Part shown: positions 25,001 through 29,421 of the stretch, piece by piece | Position numbering within the stretch: the first letter of the stretch is position 1 | How the letters are laid out: each line of letters starts with the position of its first letter | Notes under the pieces: generated by a model | The model's database searches: none | The model's input: the letters and a program-made list of their open reading frames with translations, nothing else | Told to the model about the DNA's origin: nothing | Made by a program: the position numbers and the translations under genes | Origin: UBA1181 sp045600225 | GTDB lineage: Bacteria > Bacteroidota > Bacteroidia > Bacteroidales > Paludibacteraceae | Length of the DNA: 64,000 nucleotides | Assembly: GCA_045600225.1 (NCBI GenBank) | Contig: JAZRXL010000004.1 | Coordinates: 1 to 64,000, forward strand | Direction of reading: 5' to 3'

Positions 25001-27675
25001 GTCTTTAGTTTGTATGTGTTTGTAGTTGGCACCTCGCTAATGGAACTTTCGGTAGGTACTTTTAGCATCTCGCCAAAAGAAGAACCTCCATCCTTGCTCC
25101 ATTGACACGAATCTGCATTGTAAACATTGATAACTACGTTCTCTCTTTCACAAATAGCAGCTACATCAGGCACTGTTGGTTTCGGATTTTCTCGTACTAT
25201 CAACTGCTTATCAATGGAGTTCTGACAACCTAGGGCATTAGTACCTTTTAAAGTATAGGTGTATATGCCTTTGGTCGCTTGAGATACGGCCAAATCTTCT
25301 GCGGTTGATACTTTCGTGTTATTGTAATACCACTCGTAAGTTCTCTTTTCATCTGCAGTGGTTAATCCTTTTGCAGTGAAGACGTCTTGATCTCCTTGAC
25401 ATAGAGCATTAGGTCCCTCAATGGATAGTTGAGGCAATGGTTTCACGTTCACCCAGATGGTTTCAACTGACTTACAACCATCCCCATTGGCGGTTACAAT
25501 GTACATGGTCGTGTCGGTAGGTCCAACTGTGACAGATTTCCCTGTCTCCGTATTACTCCATGTGAAATCTTTGTCTTGTAGTTTCGGATTTGATCTATCT
25601 GTAAGTGTGATAGTTGTGGTACTTTCTTTACAAATGTCTATATACTTCTTTCCGTCTTTTGTTTGGTAGTTGTTAAAGTCGAAAGAAGGAATTTCTTTGA
25701 TGCTTACATTGAAGTCTTTATGGTAGATACATTGTTGGCTTCCAATCTTCACATTTCCTTCCATCAAGTCCTCTTCGCGGATGATTTCAACTTGATAGTA
25801 TCCAGCATTGGCATCAACACCTTCTATGTTAAAGAATGCGCTTGATGAGTTTTGTAACTCTTGCTCTCCTGCGCAAACACCATTGTTAATGCCCGTGCAT
25901 CTTTTCCATACATAAATGTTATTTGGATTGCTGTAGTTGGTTACTTGTAATTGTGAGGTTTCCCCCTTACATATAGCTAGTGTACCATCTAATTGTAATT
26001 CTGGTTGAGGTTGAACTTTGAAATCTTTAGTGAAAGACATTGTACATCCCTTGGCCGTTTTAATGGTCAAGGTCATGTTGTATTTTCCCTCGTTTTCTGA
26101 AGTCCATAAGAATGTTTTTTGTGGATTCCTCAGTGACTCAACCGTTCCGTCAGCTTCTGCTCTTTTAATATCATCAATTGTATATTTAGCCATTTGACCG
26201 CCGTTCTTTCCTTTCACGTCGACATAATTCCATTCCCACGAGACGATGGTGTCTGGTTCTATGTATTTGCCATCTTGAAGAATTTGGGCAATATGACTCT
26301 TGTCTGTAAAAGTTACGTTGTTGTAACAAGCAATACTTGTGACGAAATCCATCACAATAGGTTCTTTTGCAATACGTGTAGAGATAGATATATCGGCACA
26401 ATCGGCATTGTCTCCTTTAATAGTACAGATGTAGTCTACATCTTGGATTTCCGATCGATTCACATATGCGTAGTTGTTCGTGTAAGGGTGGCCTGAACCA
26501 TCAACCAAACTTACTCCATCTGATGTTTTCCAAGTGTAATGTCCTTCTCCGAATCCTTCAGGAACAGTGATCTTAACTTTGTCGTTCGGGTTGTTAGGGT
26601 CAGGGCAGTTGTCCACATCAATTCTTAGTTCCATAGTCTCTCCTGTAAGGTAACCGTATGCCCAGTGACCTCCTGCCATGACGCGTTTTGTCATATTTTT
26701 TTGAGCATAATTCTGAAAATAACATTGACCTTTTACGACACCATTGCTATTGTCGGTGATTCCATACCCCCAGGCATTACATTTTCCACAGTCGTTACAT
26801 ACATAAAGTTCTAGCAAGCAGTCGTGTACATAACCTTCAATAACAACCTCAGAACCTATGAAGTCTCTTAAGTCATAGATGTTGGTTGTCCATGGTTTGT
26901 ATGTCAGATTATTACTGCTGGATTCTGTGTAGCAAGCTCCGTCTGTGCTTCTATTTAACGCTACCAAGGTGTTGTCGTTACTACTTGCATCTCCACAATA
27001 TTGTCCGCATGGTAAAACGCGTGTTCCATTATTGGCGGTTACGTTCAAGCACATACCAGGGTGCTCATCTCCAAAGTGGGCTCCTGCATCTGTGTTTGGT
27101 TCCGAAAGAACGCTGGCAAAACATAGTTTTAACAAGGAGCTCTTCTCAGTTACAATGAATCGGTAGACCAATTTTTCTGCCATTGCTCTACGTTTCCATC
27201 CGTTCGTTTCATTATAGTCATATAAAATTTCAGCTTTTCCTATTGATCCTACGATACCTGCTGTGTTGAAACCTTCTGGTGTGCGTTTTAGCGCTCTTGT
27301 ACAAGTTGACATGCTGGCGTCATTATCTTTCCCAGATACGACGCTGAATGTACCATGCACCTCGTTCTTTCCACTTCCACCTCTACTTTCCCATTTGTAC
27401 GAGTCTCCATCTCCATTCTTCAAAGTCCATACTTCTTGATTAGGAACAGAAGACTGAGATACCTGATCCGTATATATGTTGGCACTGTTAAAATCGGTGA
27501 AATCACTTGGTCCAAAATATGAATAGTAACGTTCCCAATTTTGGAAATTCCCAAGTGAGAAGTCCAGATTCGGGGTGTCTTCATTTTTTGCATAGAGGTT
27601 TCCAATGCACATGATAGACAATATGGCAACAAAAATACTTCTTAGTATTCTTTTTCCTAAGTTTACCTGTTTCAT
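3805..27675 (-). CDS. Giant Ig-repeat surface protein, type IX secretion type B substrate
   Basis: A 7956-residue secreted protein in one unbroken frame. A signal peptide (about 1-29, ending NLYA) precedes a unique region (about 30-390) with a Cys-rich patch (CNDCGKCNAWG), a PKD-like domain (about 440-555), some 90 Ig-like domains of about 80 residues (about 555-7780), another PKD-like domain, and a C-terminal sorting domain (NAFTPNGDDLNNTF ... NRIGTIVFEGNS ... GVYGYVV). Each Ig-like unit has a Cys near 'CxGxxxxLTA', a YxW, and a second Cys in 'GTDxxGC', probably a disulfide pair. By family knowledge the sorting domain means export through the type IX system. Upstream genes encode PorP/SprF, OmpA and a barrel, an arrangement recalling the SprB adhesin locus. 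A role in adhesion or gliding is inferred. No enzymatic domain is visible. Confidence 0.93.
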   Translation of the reverse strand: MKQVNLGKRILRSIFVAILSIMCIGNLYAKNEDTPNLDFSLGNFQNWERYYSYFGPSDFTDFNSANIYTDQVSQSSVPNQEVWTLKNGDGDSYKWESRGGSGKNEVHGTFSVVSGKDNDASMSTCTRALKRTPEGFNTAGIVGSIGKAEILYDYNETNGWKRRAMAEKLVYRFIVTEKSSLLKLCFASVLSEPNTDAGAHFGDEHPGMCLNVTANNGTRVLPCGQYCGDASSNDNTLVALNRSTDGACYTESSSNNLTYKPWTTNIYDLRDFIGSEVVIEGYVHDCLLELYVCNDCGKCNAWGYGITDNSNGVVKGQCYFQNYAQKNMTKRVMAGGHWAYGYLTGETMELRIDVDNCPDPNNPNDKVKITVPEGFGEGHYTWKTSDGVSLVDGSGHPYTNNYAYVNRSEIQDVDYICTIKGDNADCADISISTRIAKEPIVMDFVTSIACYNNVTFTDKSHIAQILQDGKYIEPDTIVSWEWNYVDVKGKNGGQMAKYTIDDIKRAEADGTVESLRNPQKTFLWTSENEGKYNMTLTIKTAKGCTMSFTKDFKVQPQPELQLDGTLAICKGETSQLQVTNYSNPNNIYVWKRCTGINNGVCAGEQELQNSSSAFFNIEGVDANAGYYQVEIIREEDLMEGNVKIGSQQCIYHKDFNVSIKEIPSFDFNNYQTKDGKKYIDICKESTTTITLTDRSNPKLQDKDFTWSNTETGKSVTVGPTDTTMYIVTANGDGCKSVETIWVNVKPLPQLSIEGPNALCQGDQDVFTAKGLTTADEKRTYEWYYNNTKVSTAEDLAVSQATKGIYTYTLKGTNALGCQNSIDKQLIVRENPKPTVPDVAAICERENVVINVYNADSCQWSKDGGSSFGEMLKVPTESSISEVPTTNTYKLKTYLFYTDTFCTSIQDVNFDINKNPKIEIEGPDGICKGNSISLTAKDTETYPTAIDPSKYKYSWNDVKQTTTATLTASPVATTSYSVLVSNGICEATQSKTIEVYNKPNFAVTPLKSRVCPNEKDTIIAEEGLETYQWYTIHNGTKNFITPDVNMPKNKLDIIITKDTTIYVIGTDNNGCSDTIFTQVTVKPTPTLGQVGPNAICEGSQITIAPTGGDQGTYYWGRKYKNGEEELLGRIEDGDALIDKPSCSNCGEVTYIVYGTKDGCLGSFAKKITLNEQPTVTISGPAVICKGETADLQAESTTKIKSWSWTGMGKNDSKITVSPISDQTYYVVATAETGGCPGNASYTVKVSEKPTLTIEGGDPICAGGTTTLTAVSDNANRYSWSADDSEATFTHPNSSTTDAKLSDVTLVTVTAYNENNCFSYKTKAVLVYQYPEITTDAKPICQGDNVDISADGAATYEWWSGKEQSGTKLGTGTRHTNTNINKNATSYTVYVRGTENNCTSEKEVSIDIKQLPIIEITGKHIYCQGDQIELRADGGVSYQWSNGDEGSVLTTTANSNITSLSVIGTDEFGCSNDSSYTIKVVDLPNISIKTPTSINICKGDTVHLKAQNGDSYQWYTIQELAGNEYGNDQECISNGRCDLIAPIINETQKFVVAGMKVNRATFNGIEESATCKASTEITITARPKPVVAIEGISPICQGTSTNLTASNSENEVIIKSWKWYINDELISGENKSYINTGTLSANASFKAVATSTYECNGESTKNISLHPIFTASIKGEDHVCEDQTIVLSTIVLDENSIDQTDNVKKFTWAPQGGNSSVTNNMTLGETTNFTLTILDPNGCQVEADPKTVEWIPLPKVVIAQNPSSICAGENTVTLTATSNKGNENMKPNDWEWLDGGNGYIKDGSNNNVTTESITLNNLAGSSTYKVKGTDKYGCVSEQEIHVVEVNDAPDLTITGVLTACLNSTIELTASSSRTETIYWTDNNFGNNRATADDVRRVKLTSTGEFTFTAEITGNGCTTTKKHTVKVYDNPSVTLSSENGKDYVCRGNSLKLIATSTLQDGYSWNISSTSEKEVLVTPTSSPTTCIVTVTDENQCTDTAHFDIRIEENPILYINNQTAGDTTVCIDSEVELSAKGLDNTNYTWKKDGTVISEATGNTYSPTIHSLTVYTVEGNNNAGCPGVAKFTTKTKPYPVITASDVNSCEGAISTVKAVGDADYYTWTWTDAQGVEQTTTGSNYSEILTAERVYKVTGTKNKCTSEPIIVHAYITSKPIINITSKNNAGEDPIQMCFKESDELTANGQSDATYTWTTGNGLTSTNNVANITPTSVGMQYYYVNAKDNTTQCESTRKVEVNVNGLPEVALSGDNNICYNTTATVNASGASTYEWKIGTTDVTQADNSQYVGKLTSSTTFAVSGTDENNCKGLPSLWTVDVKEEVVVDWGSPEVCEGEDFPITIKGATSVHWKDNNATTGSSRTLKNIHATTADGYAEYDITAYYNGCPKDTTVKVKVNAAPVITFDASAAGRPTGNADESQICLGETSTIGASTDVPTTLSWNIGGTDNSITETPKTTGTNTYTVKAIAVGGAHCSANKSFKVIINKKPIVKINDETVGKSALCENDVLTLKAKGASTYKWYSSTDGSAYQDLTPTTSDTYEKNSVSSTTYYKVTGEDDATQCSASATYAVTVNVKPNIEFSHNPVCAGFTSTISLLNRTPNTQYSWSWAKESTPKIEIGNLSNATSVAHTLNENYIYTVNATSKEGCTATEELTAKVNELPSFKVSDNTTICSGEEVTLSATNSDIFTIVWKDKKGTIAHTNGTISVNPTATTTYTAVAKNNTTECEAQKSVIVTVNYLPNPQIEQVGAACVGNSVKLKASVLNTTGLNTYTWYKDPESVKNRTSFATGEEVSFNITEATDPSFTVYLKATNAVGCSREIAYTIVKTDKPTIIPLGDTNRCNDGTEGTIKLSGADQYTWEDGYTGSSRTEILTENTTYRGVATSGACSATFEVPVIVNQLPNVKIKDIEGHENDTTICLGDQTTLTAYTNAQNPEYSWSTKDDDNTIDVKAATKAAQTYTIYVTDGTTKCKSKAEFKVYVNDLPNVQIDAASDYCTNENITISANNSYKSYKWGYVDTDNQINYYPSETAKDFTTDLAETKTYVLTATDNSTKCSNTGTKTITAKPLPTTAIKTPSVCYGKKAILSVDRGNSKADYYQWPNGDETNTSWTSDASITETTTFKYKAYLDGCWSQEESVTITPNELPEIQLEDVNGNILANGGSFAVCANDNEISIIAKDPKTSADDFDWSWSAGTVSNNNTLTDHPNNQTTYQVTATNAAGCTSTATHTVIIKTPTPIIISGNHKVCEDGAITLDAQGGSNLTWFIDPQPLASDVVYGENNSNVTISNCKENFNVYVQGDDDNQCMSQSDKFDVSVIKKPTLTVTPSADDRKVCVNSSLKLSATGGANVSITWEQGVAGYLDYTYSPDASLVGIQKLKVTGTTQEGCVGEEIINVTVNALPIISIEGDNLCQGTQSTLEAKGTNIQSFRWTGYAEGANPIDITKGGVYYVEGVDNNNCRNTSSIEVTAYDKPNVAITRNNISWTDDHTACENSEIELEAKGKSGLVFTWESNGNNLSSFGDNGGIIKPTITENQSFTVTAKESHTTPQGLLLVCENTAQYDVTKALVPKFTLNIPTVCKGNPSRANVVLQNEAYGTTYNWAWDGNTQQGGTYHDETELNSEVEYTVTGTLGHCESTVTGTASFYDLPAITSISTDPNGTELCLNESKKLTANASSVNGSISIAWSTDKDGSSMFKQGDGSLVIKPTQTGERNYLATVEDEKKCINRESITINVNELPTIEVLGERSVCPNTNANLTVKGDYLVEWYLKGETTPLQTGKSSDPFTPKIESDVTYTVKVSNGTTSCSKEQDVTITAKPLPNITFKGETSVCLGGSTEIAIVGNTGGKNYMKQGDAFSTTSVNSVVLKPTKLGENKYDVKIVSSENCETIETIIINAKGLPEITINGEKNGTSEICFKDSKELVANAKFEGQEVTAQFAWNNRATGESNTVTPYVDTKYYVVGKDNNTQCSDTAWHTIKVKALPEVAIAGDDKVCSDSTTTLSIKNYNPNYTYAWVPSGEGESIDVTISNDINEYTVTCHDGSTLNCHNTAVFTINAKPNPVITIAGNNTVCQNDYVTLTASSNLPSSSFSWVENGDTISFLSSTTQKVDKSHSYEVIATKDGCLGREIVTTNFYELPIVKADITNDPKDDNIICYKKTAELSATVTNGYGTPSYAWKSNYIAEEERSSATPTSLELTNTNTPYSFIVEVTDEHMCKAKDTVRVSVRPNPTILISGDNSVCDGFEATLTASGATTYVWSTGETDVTIHPTITKNEDFTVVGKDDYLCEGTSKTYTVNKKENPSLFISGKRDICKGDKTIITISGAGASDENYEWYYDSEATVQSSIKKNQRELSPSQTATYKIKGTLNGCPTDTTIQIVVHELPELHINGEDNGSVYICVSDNIELNATENENYKYFWSNNETESSITVSPKTTTVFTLEVTDNFVCRSKNTFTVNVSEKPSVKLETSNVACLDSSITIKAVPATNAIPDTYIWNGVNGNNSFNSVISEASNVYTLQTKVKVTDDLTCEDQTSITIAGKENPNINFEWDDNICEGEKVTFKANASNDADLYIWPDGSRSTLTSWTEGVSQNNSSTPYSYKITGINQYASNTGVLNCTQSKEYQVTVHALPVLKIDGPAFICKDADTELTVSETSGMTLSNSDFVWSTGETGLSITVKAPTGEYAEYSVTATNTSETPNRCATTATFKLNGKDNPNFEVDGDLSYCEGTNANLSISGGSNIKSVEWIDITGGKNETISTTNSFTPVINNDMDVKIVVTNADDCEAEKTIKITKKENPTILVTAPTKVCEGTSATMSVSGATTWRWDHTSSLSANLSEMMTEEKTFYVYGTTNGCTTKKAITIGIYELPQIYITTDNGANTQTGEKTTEICYNDEITLTANGASTYLWENIADGNTSSITKAPADETTFVVEGTDVNGCKNSEKITVVVNSLPTFTVPAVTRVCDGASTTITASDPLLSYNWGNGYGTNNYEYTTEVVTADASHTVIAKNNKGCESNPVSYSLVKKPNPDLNITAADYVCYGTATTLSVKDAADALSSYQTSYVWNNDESRQGSTFSSEIITSKTTFTVTGTKEGCSTIQTKDIDIYELPNILINNGDEYAITCNNSNITLYASGSDIDNYKWDNKPGETATTYEFKPTSNGEVHSLWGKDSNGCVNTDNIIVKLQYRPKLHIEGDNEVCEGLSTTLTATPNLAGSSYTYEWKNKQNESLGSDDKLNIQITKDTIIYVTAYDNTDLHCDTTVSFEVKMKPNPIVNIIKMDSVVCKTNYATIIASGDAESYRWKYREAVVSETSRLYHEIRRDNSEFHLFATKNGCTSEQILNVKGILLPIVKLENVSICYNDEVELVTNEGLVSYTWENLTTQSTIESSTSNKLVVSPKITSTYKVTASNDIHCFNSAVATVNVKPLPQINLKADKNACENQIVTISTEVDTLTYSWEDHGDTYESVFFHEYTMGSYPDTSKFVIYAKSEMGCVDSTIVKIKAKPSPALQLTFDSAVCFGKTATMAGLNPLVRYTWSSNGEVLSNNSSYTTPGLETEYESFNVTGIMDGCPADSSFKIYTRQLPNIKIEGSHPTVICRDNSIELMVSQPTKGWSYKWDNNAYKENDSIYLVYPIKPTKYTLFGKDTFGCENKDTMTVLLQERPTFSIEGISEICVNNEATLNATNDQLRYIWYNSHNDSIGTTMGSEPLKINITQDTSLIVRGITRDGLACEETATHSIQANPYPVISIARADKAVCYNTQAYIEVKTDIDATYKWDRDNRTERYVQEVITTNNTRFIVEATSTSKTQCSTKDTIYVEMYELPIITSKDTAICYGDTAVLHAYSENDVTFRWNEATENGADFKTPTLTSMTKYSVKGTDEHGCIGETSAMVYINTLPQFTLSSNGPICRGSEATITAKASDVLSYVWEDDRDGAFAETNEFIHSIGQDTTFTVWAKDQNECKSKKDITVRVKEYPVLSLRMDNDTVCYNESRTIYVTGANNGYLWNDNSTYNYLRLENVTERVEVYVEGTTNGCTSRIDTAIKVWALPTIEIEKVDPICLYQSTQLKAVGGAEGSYKWSTGETTDSIIVTPAKSGITTYSVNGSDIHGCKNKNSIDVMVNALPVVSIEGTANVCRGTEANLEAKAPTAERYEWKVEGVSIEDSNHSTFEPTIENDEYTYWVVVEDGNGCIDSASYNVKAKEFPVLTHKTNTGRDSVCYDGTIVIYVSGADSYKWFDGSEENSFSATLTEPKTFTLEGTTNGCTTPYSITIDTLHLPVFAIDAKDAICLNDDVVLTVGKNLTENRTGDLDYKWRHNGETSASITEVPMTDKTFYVSGTDEYGCKSTFSHTVKVNPLPTDLKIEGEKAVCMNEEVTLTATSATAIKYDWLLDEEGSDTLKYDIDHISAIIDSDTTFYVLATDGNGCKYTKSYDVAKIDKPIITLIADEFVCYGSKTTISVKGATSYVWKNDGSTKNYRTDVITQDTIFSVVGIANGCQMENSIDIYVRQLPNIKITTSNADSKEESNEICKGQGRINLTGVGGVTGKYVWSTKETKDNIVVSPANTTTYSVVGEDRYGCQNSADTVVVVHPIPVVTIEGVNEMCEKDSFELVAKSTDAFEIVDYSWTGYPDFDGKETLKAIVTSDKTFYVRVTDVHNCYNDASHRVDAKAYPVLTLEAPSYVCYGNSAIISAKGASTYKWVSEKDVTQRSFVDIPQKDTTYVVHGTSNGCTSIDSIMVMVKELPNIEIESEGGINSICINDSIVLKGKGGETYTWNTGASSNQIVVHPLVETEYTVIGKDANGCTNNAEFTVAVNTLPVFSIKGKELVCEGDVDTLWIDGDVATYTWVSHSDFVGDTLEHAINNDTIFRVKATNENGCVSYQTKTVKTKKYPNVFINAPLAVCDGSVATLTATGAATYVWEDGRTNNSISDTITEAKTYVVYGTTNGCTTEKSAIVRKWDLPNVKISGQRNEMCFGQSIYLQASGASSYIWSNGSTQSGVSVSPTTTTDYILIGKSINNCESRDTFTVKVNSLPKVIIDGDPTVCENERGLLIAKGATSYAWTNGEQGDTIRPIITSTQNFTVVGTDDNGCSATAVKQVKKKNKPIITYTAPNAICKGKNASITVLGAVSYTWEDGSTGNILNVMPEEETTYKVIGNTDGCVDSINITIGIMELPDVTISGTDQVCINDPVTLTATGAETYIWSTGLQSNILKTTPLSSTTYSVTGKDANGCESTVKHMVNVNPLPNFAIKGDKAVCKGEEATIYGESVSGEIYTYEWSWSEDGEDQTRKDQFVKAIIDKKTAFSVIAQDKNGCQSTQSTIVNSKEYPTISFAAPSMVCQNEGITITAFGANEYKWKNGTVTNQLVDTQSEPGIVTYEVTGTTDGCSTTNTVDVTVKEKPQVFIDGETTICSGDALTLSASGAKYYEWNNGISDESIKTYPAISTTYKVKGTNENGCVDTTSIFITVNPKPNFDIISDDEICAEQELTIMASGEGKTYYWGYGDKNYDDNITFNNAPIDILISRPTYIFVKAIDNKGCTSEKFKQIKTITPPSIYYTGETDICEGSKVSLVGQGGDTFVWKLGDHKTAGPMFTFQPTQDTTLTLTGTLGLCSSTINIGITMKSVPELEIIGKTAICKGETTTLTANGAVSYIWNTGETTRSIAHSIKNSMNYTVVGTGYNGCSSSESVTVTVNPLPNVKIHKDYVKGCPEVGTDIKLSASGADEFIWRSNPKDLNINGVTDDHIEATLFDETIITVIGTDEIGCANADTMIIIPEEFAPSIYQVTPKVIEDKNPIISMDGQYPETDNWTWDAGDGSKEIYGKNVTYRYPEVYQDSFNVTVKAVDKDGCTYRGKTTVYVWKDFWAPNAFTPNGDDLNNTFRFVGTEFITSMHFIIYNRIGTIVFEGNSKEDEWDGIDQNGNKCPEGVYGYVVTYKSDFEGLHKSGEKKGTITLIR
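4350..26010 (-). repeat. Tandem array of about 90 Ig-like domains in A-B-C triplets
   Basis: My manual partition of the protein gives about 90 units averaging 80 residues, each with 'P..I.G...C.G....L.A.G...Y.W' and ending '...Y.V.GTD..GC......V.V'. The inter-domain linkers cycle in threes. A-units are preceded by K-x-Y/N-P (KEYP, KAYP, KKYP) and end in a short TTNGC-type loop. B-units are preceded by YELP, WALP, RQLP or WDLP. C-units are preceded by NALP, NTLP or NPLP. Successive A-units begin at about 7665, 7005, 6366 and 5697, giving triplets of 220, 213 and 223 residues. The copies are strongly diverged and I noticed no long near-identical units. Confidence 0.8.
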
Positions 27676-27835
27676 AATTACTTATCTTTTAATAGGTTAG
27701 ATAAATTTATCCCTATTATGGATTTTAACTATAAAAGTAAGATTTTTTTTTCTCTTAACCTAATTTAAGACTTGAATGAAGATTTTTATTAGTTAAGTGC
27801 ATTTAAATTGTAATTTATTGATAAATGTTAATTTG

Positions 27836-28747
27836 TTACTTGCTTTGATTTTTGTTCTTGGGAATCCTAAATGATAATATAAACTCATGCGTGTTGCTCG
27901 GTAGGGTGCTATTCTTCCCTAATCCACATTCATAGACATAGCCAAATCTAAATATTTGATATTCAAATCCTAATAAAACAGAGAGATAGGACGGGTCGCA
28001 TCCATTTACAAGATCGGGTCGCCACGATAATCCTCCCCAAAAAAGTCGTTTGTAAAAGAGTAGTAATCCTAAATCTGCAAGGTGTACTTTATTGCGATTC
28101 ATATATCCGAGATCAATCATTACATCAAGGTTTTCATTGATATTTTGTGTTCGTATGGCATAGCCGTAGAAATGGCGATCAGAGGCATACGAAGTGGACT
28201 TGTTGTTCTCGATATGTGTACATGATACACCGAAGGTCCAATTCATAGAGTTTACCTCGAATCCTATGTTAAAATCGGGTGTTATCTTTCTTTGCTTTTC
28301 GTTAGGAAGATTTAAAATTTCACGTTCTCCTTCATTCCCTAATGTGTTCTGAGTCGGATCATAGACACCAACAAAAACACCTGCAGATGCTCCCATTGAG
28401 AGTATCCACTTGGGGTTTAAATCAATTTGGTATGAATATTCCACCTTTGCTTCAGTCGTCCTGTGTCCAACACCCAATGCGTCGTAAGAGAGAGAAAATC
28501 CGACTCCTGATTGTATCTTCTCAAAATAGTTCGTGGCATTAAACAGTAAGGTGTGTGGTGCATTATCCACACCAAGCCATTGCAATCTTCCTAAAAGGAA
28601 AAGATCGACGTCTCCTGTGTTGCCAACGCCTGCAGGATTAATGTTTCCTCTGGAAAAAGTTTGTTGCGTAAAGAGAAAGTCTTGTTGGGCAGATGCGGAA
28701 AAACAACTGCAAAAAATCACTACCAGTATGAATCCTATTCTCTTCAT
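27836..28747 (-). CDS. PorP/SprF family type IX secretion membrane protein
   Basis: A 303-residue outer-membrane protein with a signal peptide (MKRIGFILVVIFCSCFSASAQQ) followed by the family's characteristic start 'DFLFTQQTFSRGNINPAGVGNTGDVDLFLLGRLQW' region and repeated barrel strands, including the FSLSYDALGVGHRTTEAKVEYSY stretch. Family knowledge: PorP/SprF proteins are paired with type B sorting-domain substrates and help export or anchor them, as SprF does for SprB. This gene lies 160 bp upstream of the giant gene and overlaps the preceding OmpA-family gene by 4 bp (28744-28747), implying translational coupling. Its partner is almost certainly the giant protein (inference from position and family). 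Confidence 0.92.
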   Translation of the reverse strand: MKRIGFILVVIFCSCFSASAQQDFLFTQQTFSRGNINPAGVGNTGDVDLFLLGRLQWLGVDNAPHTLLFNATNYFEKIQSGVGFSLSYDALGVGHRTTEAKVEYSYQIDLNPKWILSMGASAGVFVGVYDPTQNTLGNEGEREILNLPNEKQRKITPDFNIGFEVNSMNWTFGVSCTHIENNKSTSYASDRHFYGYAIRTQNINENLDVMIDLGYMNRNKVHLADLGLLLFYKRLFWGGLSWRPDLVNGCDPSYLSVLLGFEYQIFRFGYVYECGLGKNSTLPSNTHEFILSFRIPKNKNQSK

Positions 28748-29415
28748 TCTTTCCTTACGCGTATTTCGACTCGTCTGTTGAGTTGGTGCTCTTTTTCGTT
28801 CTTTGCATGTGGTATTGCGGGATATAACTCACTAAGACCAATTGTGTTAAGTCTTTTTCTCTCAATACCTTTTTGCAAAAGTACGGACAGAACCTTTTCT
28901 GCTCGTTTCTCTGACAATACCTGATTATAGGCAATAGACCCTCGTTCATCAGTATGTCCTATAATGTCGAAATTTTTCCCCTTGTGATAATCGATAAAGT
29001 TGAGTATGGTGTCAATCTCTGCTGAATAGTTCGAGATGAAGTTGTCTTGGTCGAACACGAAATAGAGTATACATTTGTCGATATCGGTGTCTTGGTTGTC
29101 ACGCTCTTTCCCTGCGAGTATTTCTGTCGGGGTTGTCTGTCCATCTGTTGACAACGAATCGGAATCGGTGGCGTGATTGTCGACTATTGGCTCCGATAGG
29201 GGAGGAAGGGTGTCGGCAACTGCTGACTCTTTCTCCAGCGAGTCCTGCGGTAACATGACGGTTGGGACAGAGTCTTTCTTCTCCTCTTCTTCAATAGGGT
29301 AACGCCAACTGCGGTAGAAAAGGGACGATCCACGTTCGGTGATCCGTTCCTTGCTCTTGCCATTTGCAGAGAGTGCGACAACCAATAGTAGCAGTATAGG
29401 GAGGAATATTCTCAT
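28744..29415 (-). CDS. OmpA family peptidoglycan-binding protein
   Basis: A 223-residue protein with a signal peptide (MRIFLPILLLLVVALSANG), a low-complexity acidic and Thr/Ser-rich linker (about 40-105), and a C-terminal OmpA domain beginning CILYFVFDQDNF. The domain contains the peptidoglycan-binding pattern HTDERGSIAYNQVLSEKRAEKV and the terminal NRRVEIRVRKE. Such domains hold outer-membrane complexes to the cell wall. The 3' end overlaps the PorP/SprF start by 4 bp, and the 5' end is only 6 bp past the stop of the barrel gene. The three were therefore probably one transcription unit serving the giant adhesin, comparable to the accessory genes near sprB, though orthology is not claimed. 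Confidence 0.9.
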   Translation of the reverse strand: MRIFLPILLLLVVALSANGKSKERITERGSSLFYRSWRYPIEEEEKKDSVPTVMLPQDSLEKESAVADTLPPLSEPIVDNHATDSDSLSTDGQTTPTEILAGKERDNQDTDIDKCILYFVFDQDNFISNYSAEIDTILNFIDYHKGKNFDIIGHTDERGSIAYNQVLSEKRAEKVLSVLLQKGIERKRLNTIGLSELYPAIPHAKNEKEHQLNRRVEIRVRKE

Positions 29416-29421
29416 GCGTTA

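Noticed and set aside
4350..26010. CRISPR or tandem DNA repeats
   Set aside because: The repetition is at protein level, with strongly diverged DNA and no identical short repeats or spacers.
3847..27166. Many short plus-strand frames of 60-126 codons within the giant gene
   Set aside because: They lie antisense to a single gene with biased codon use, have no recognisable domains and change with each repeat.
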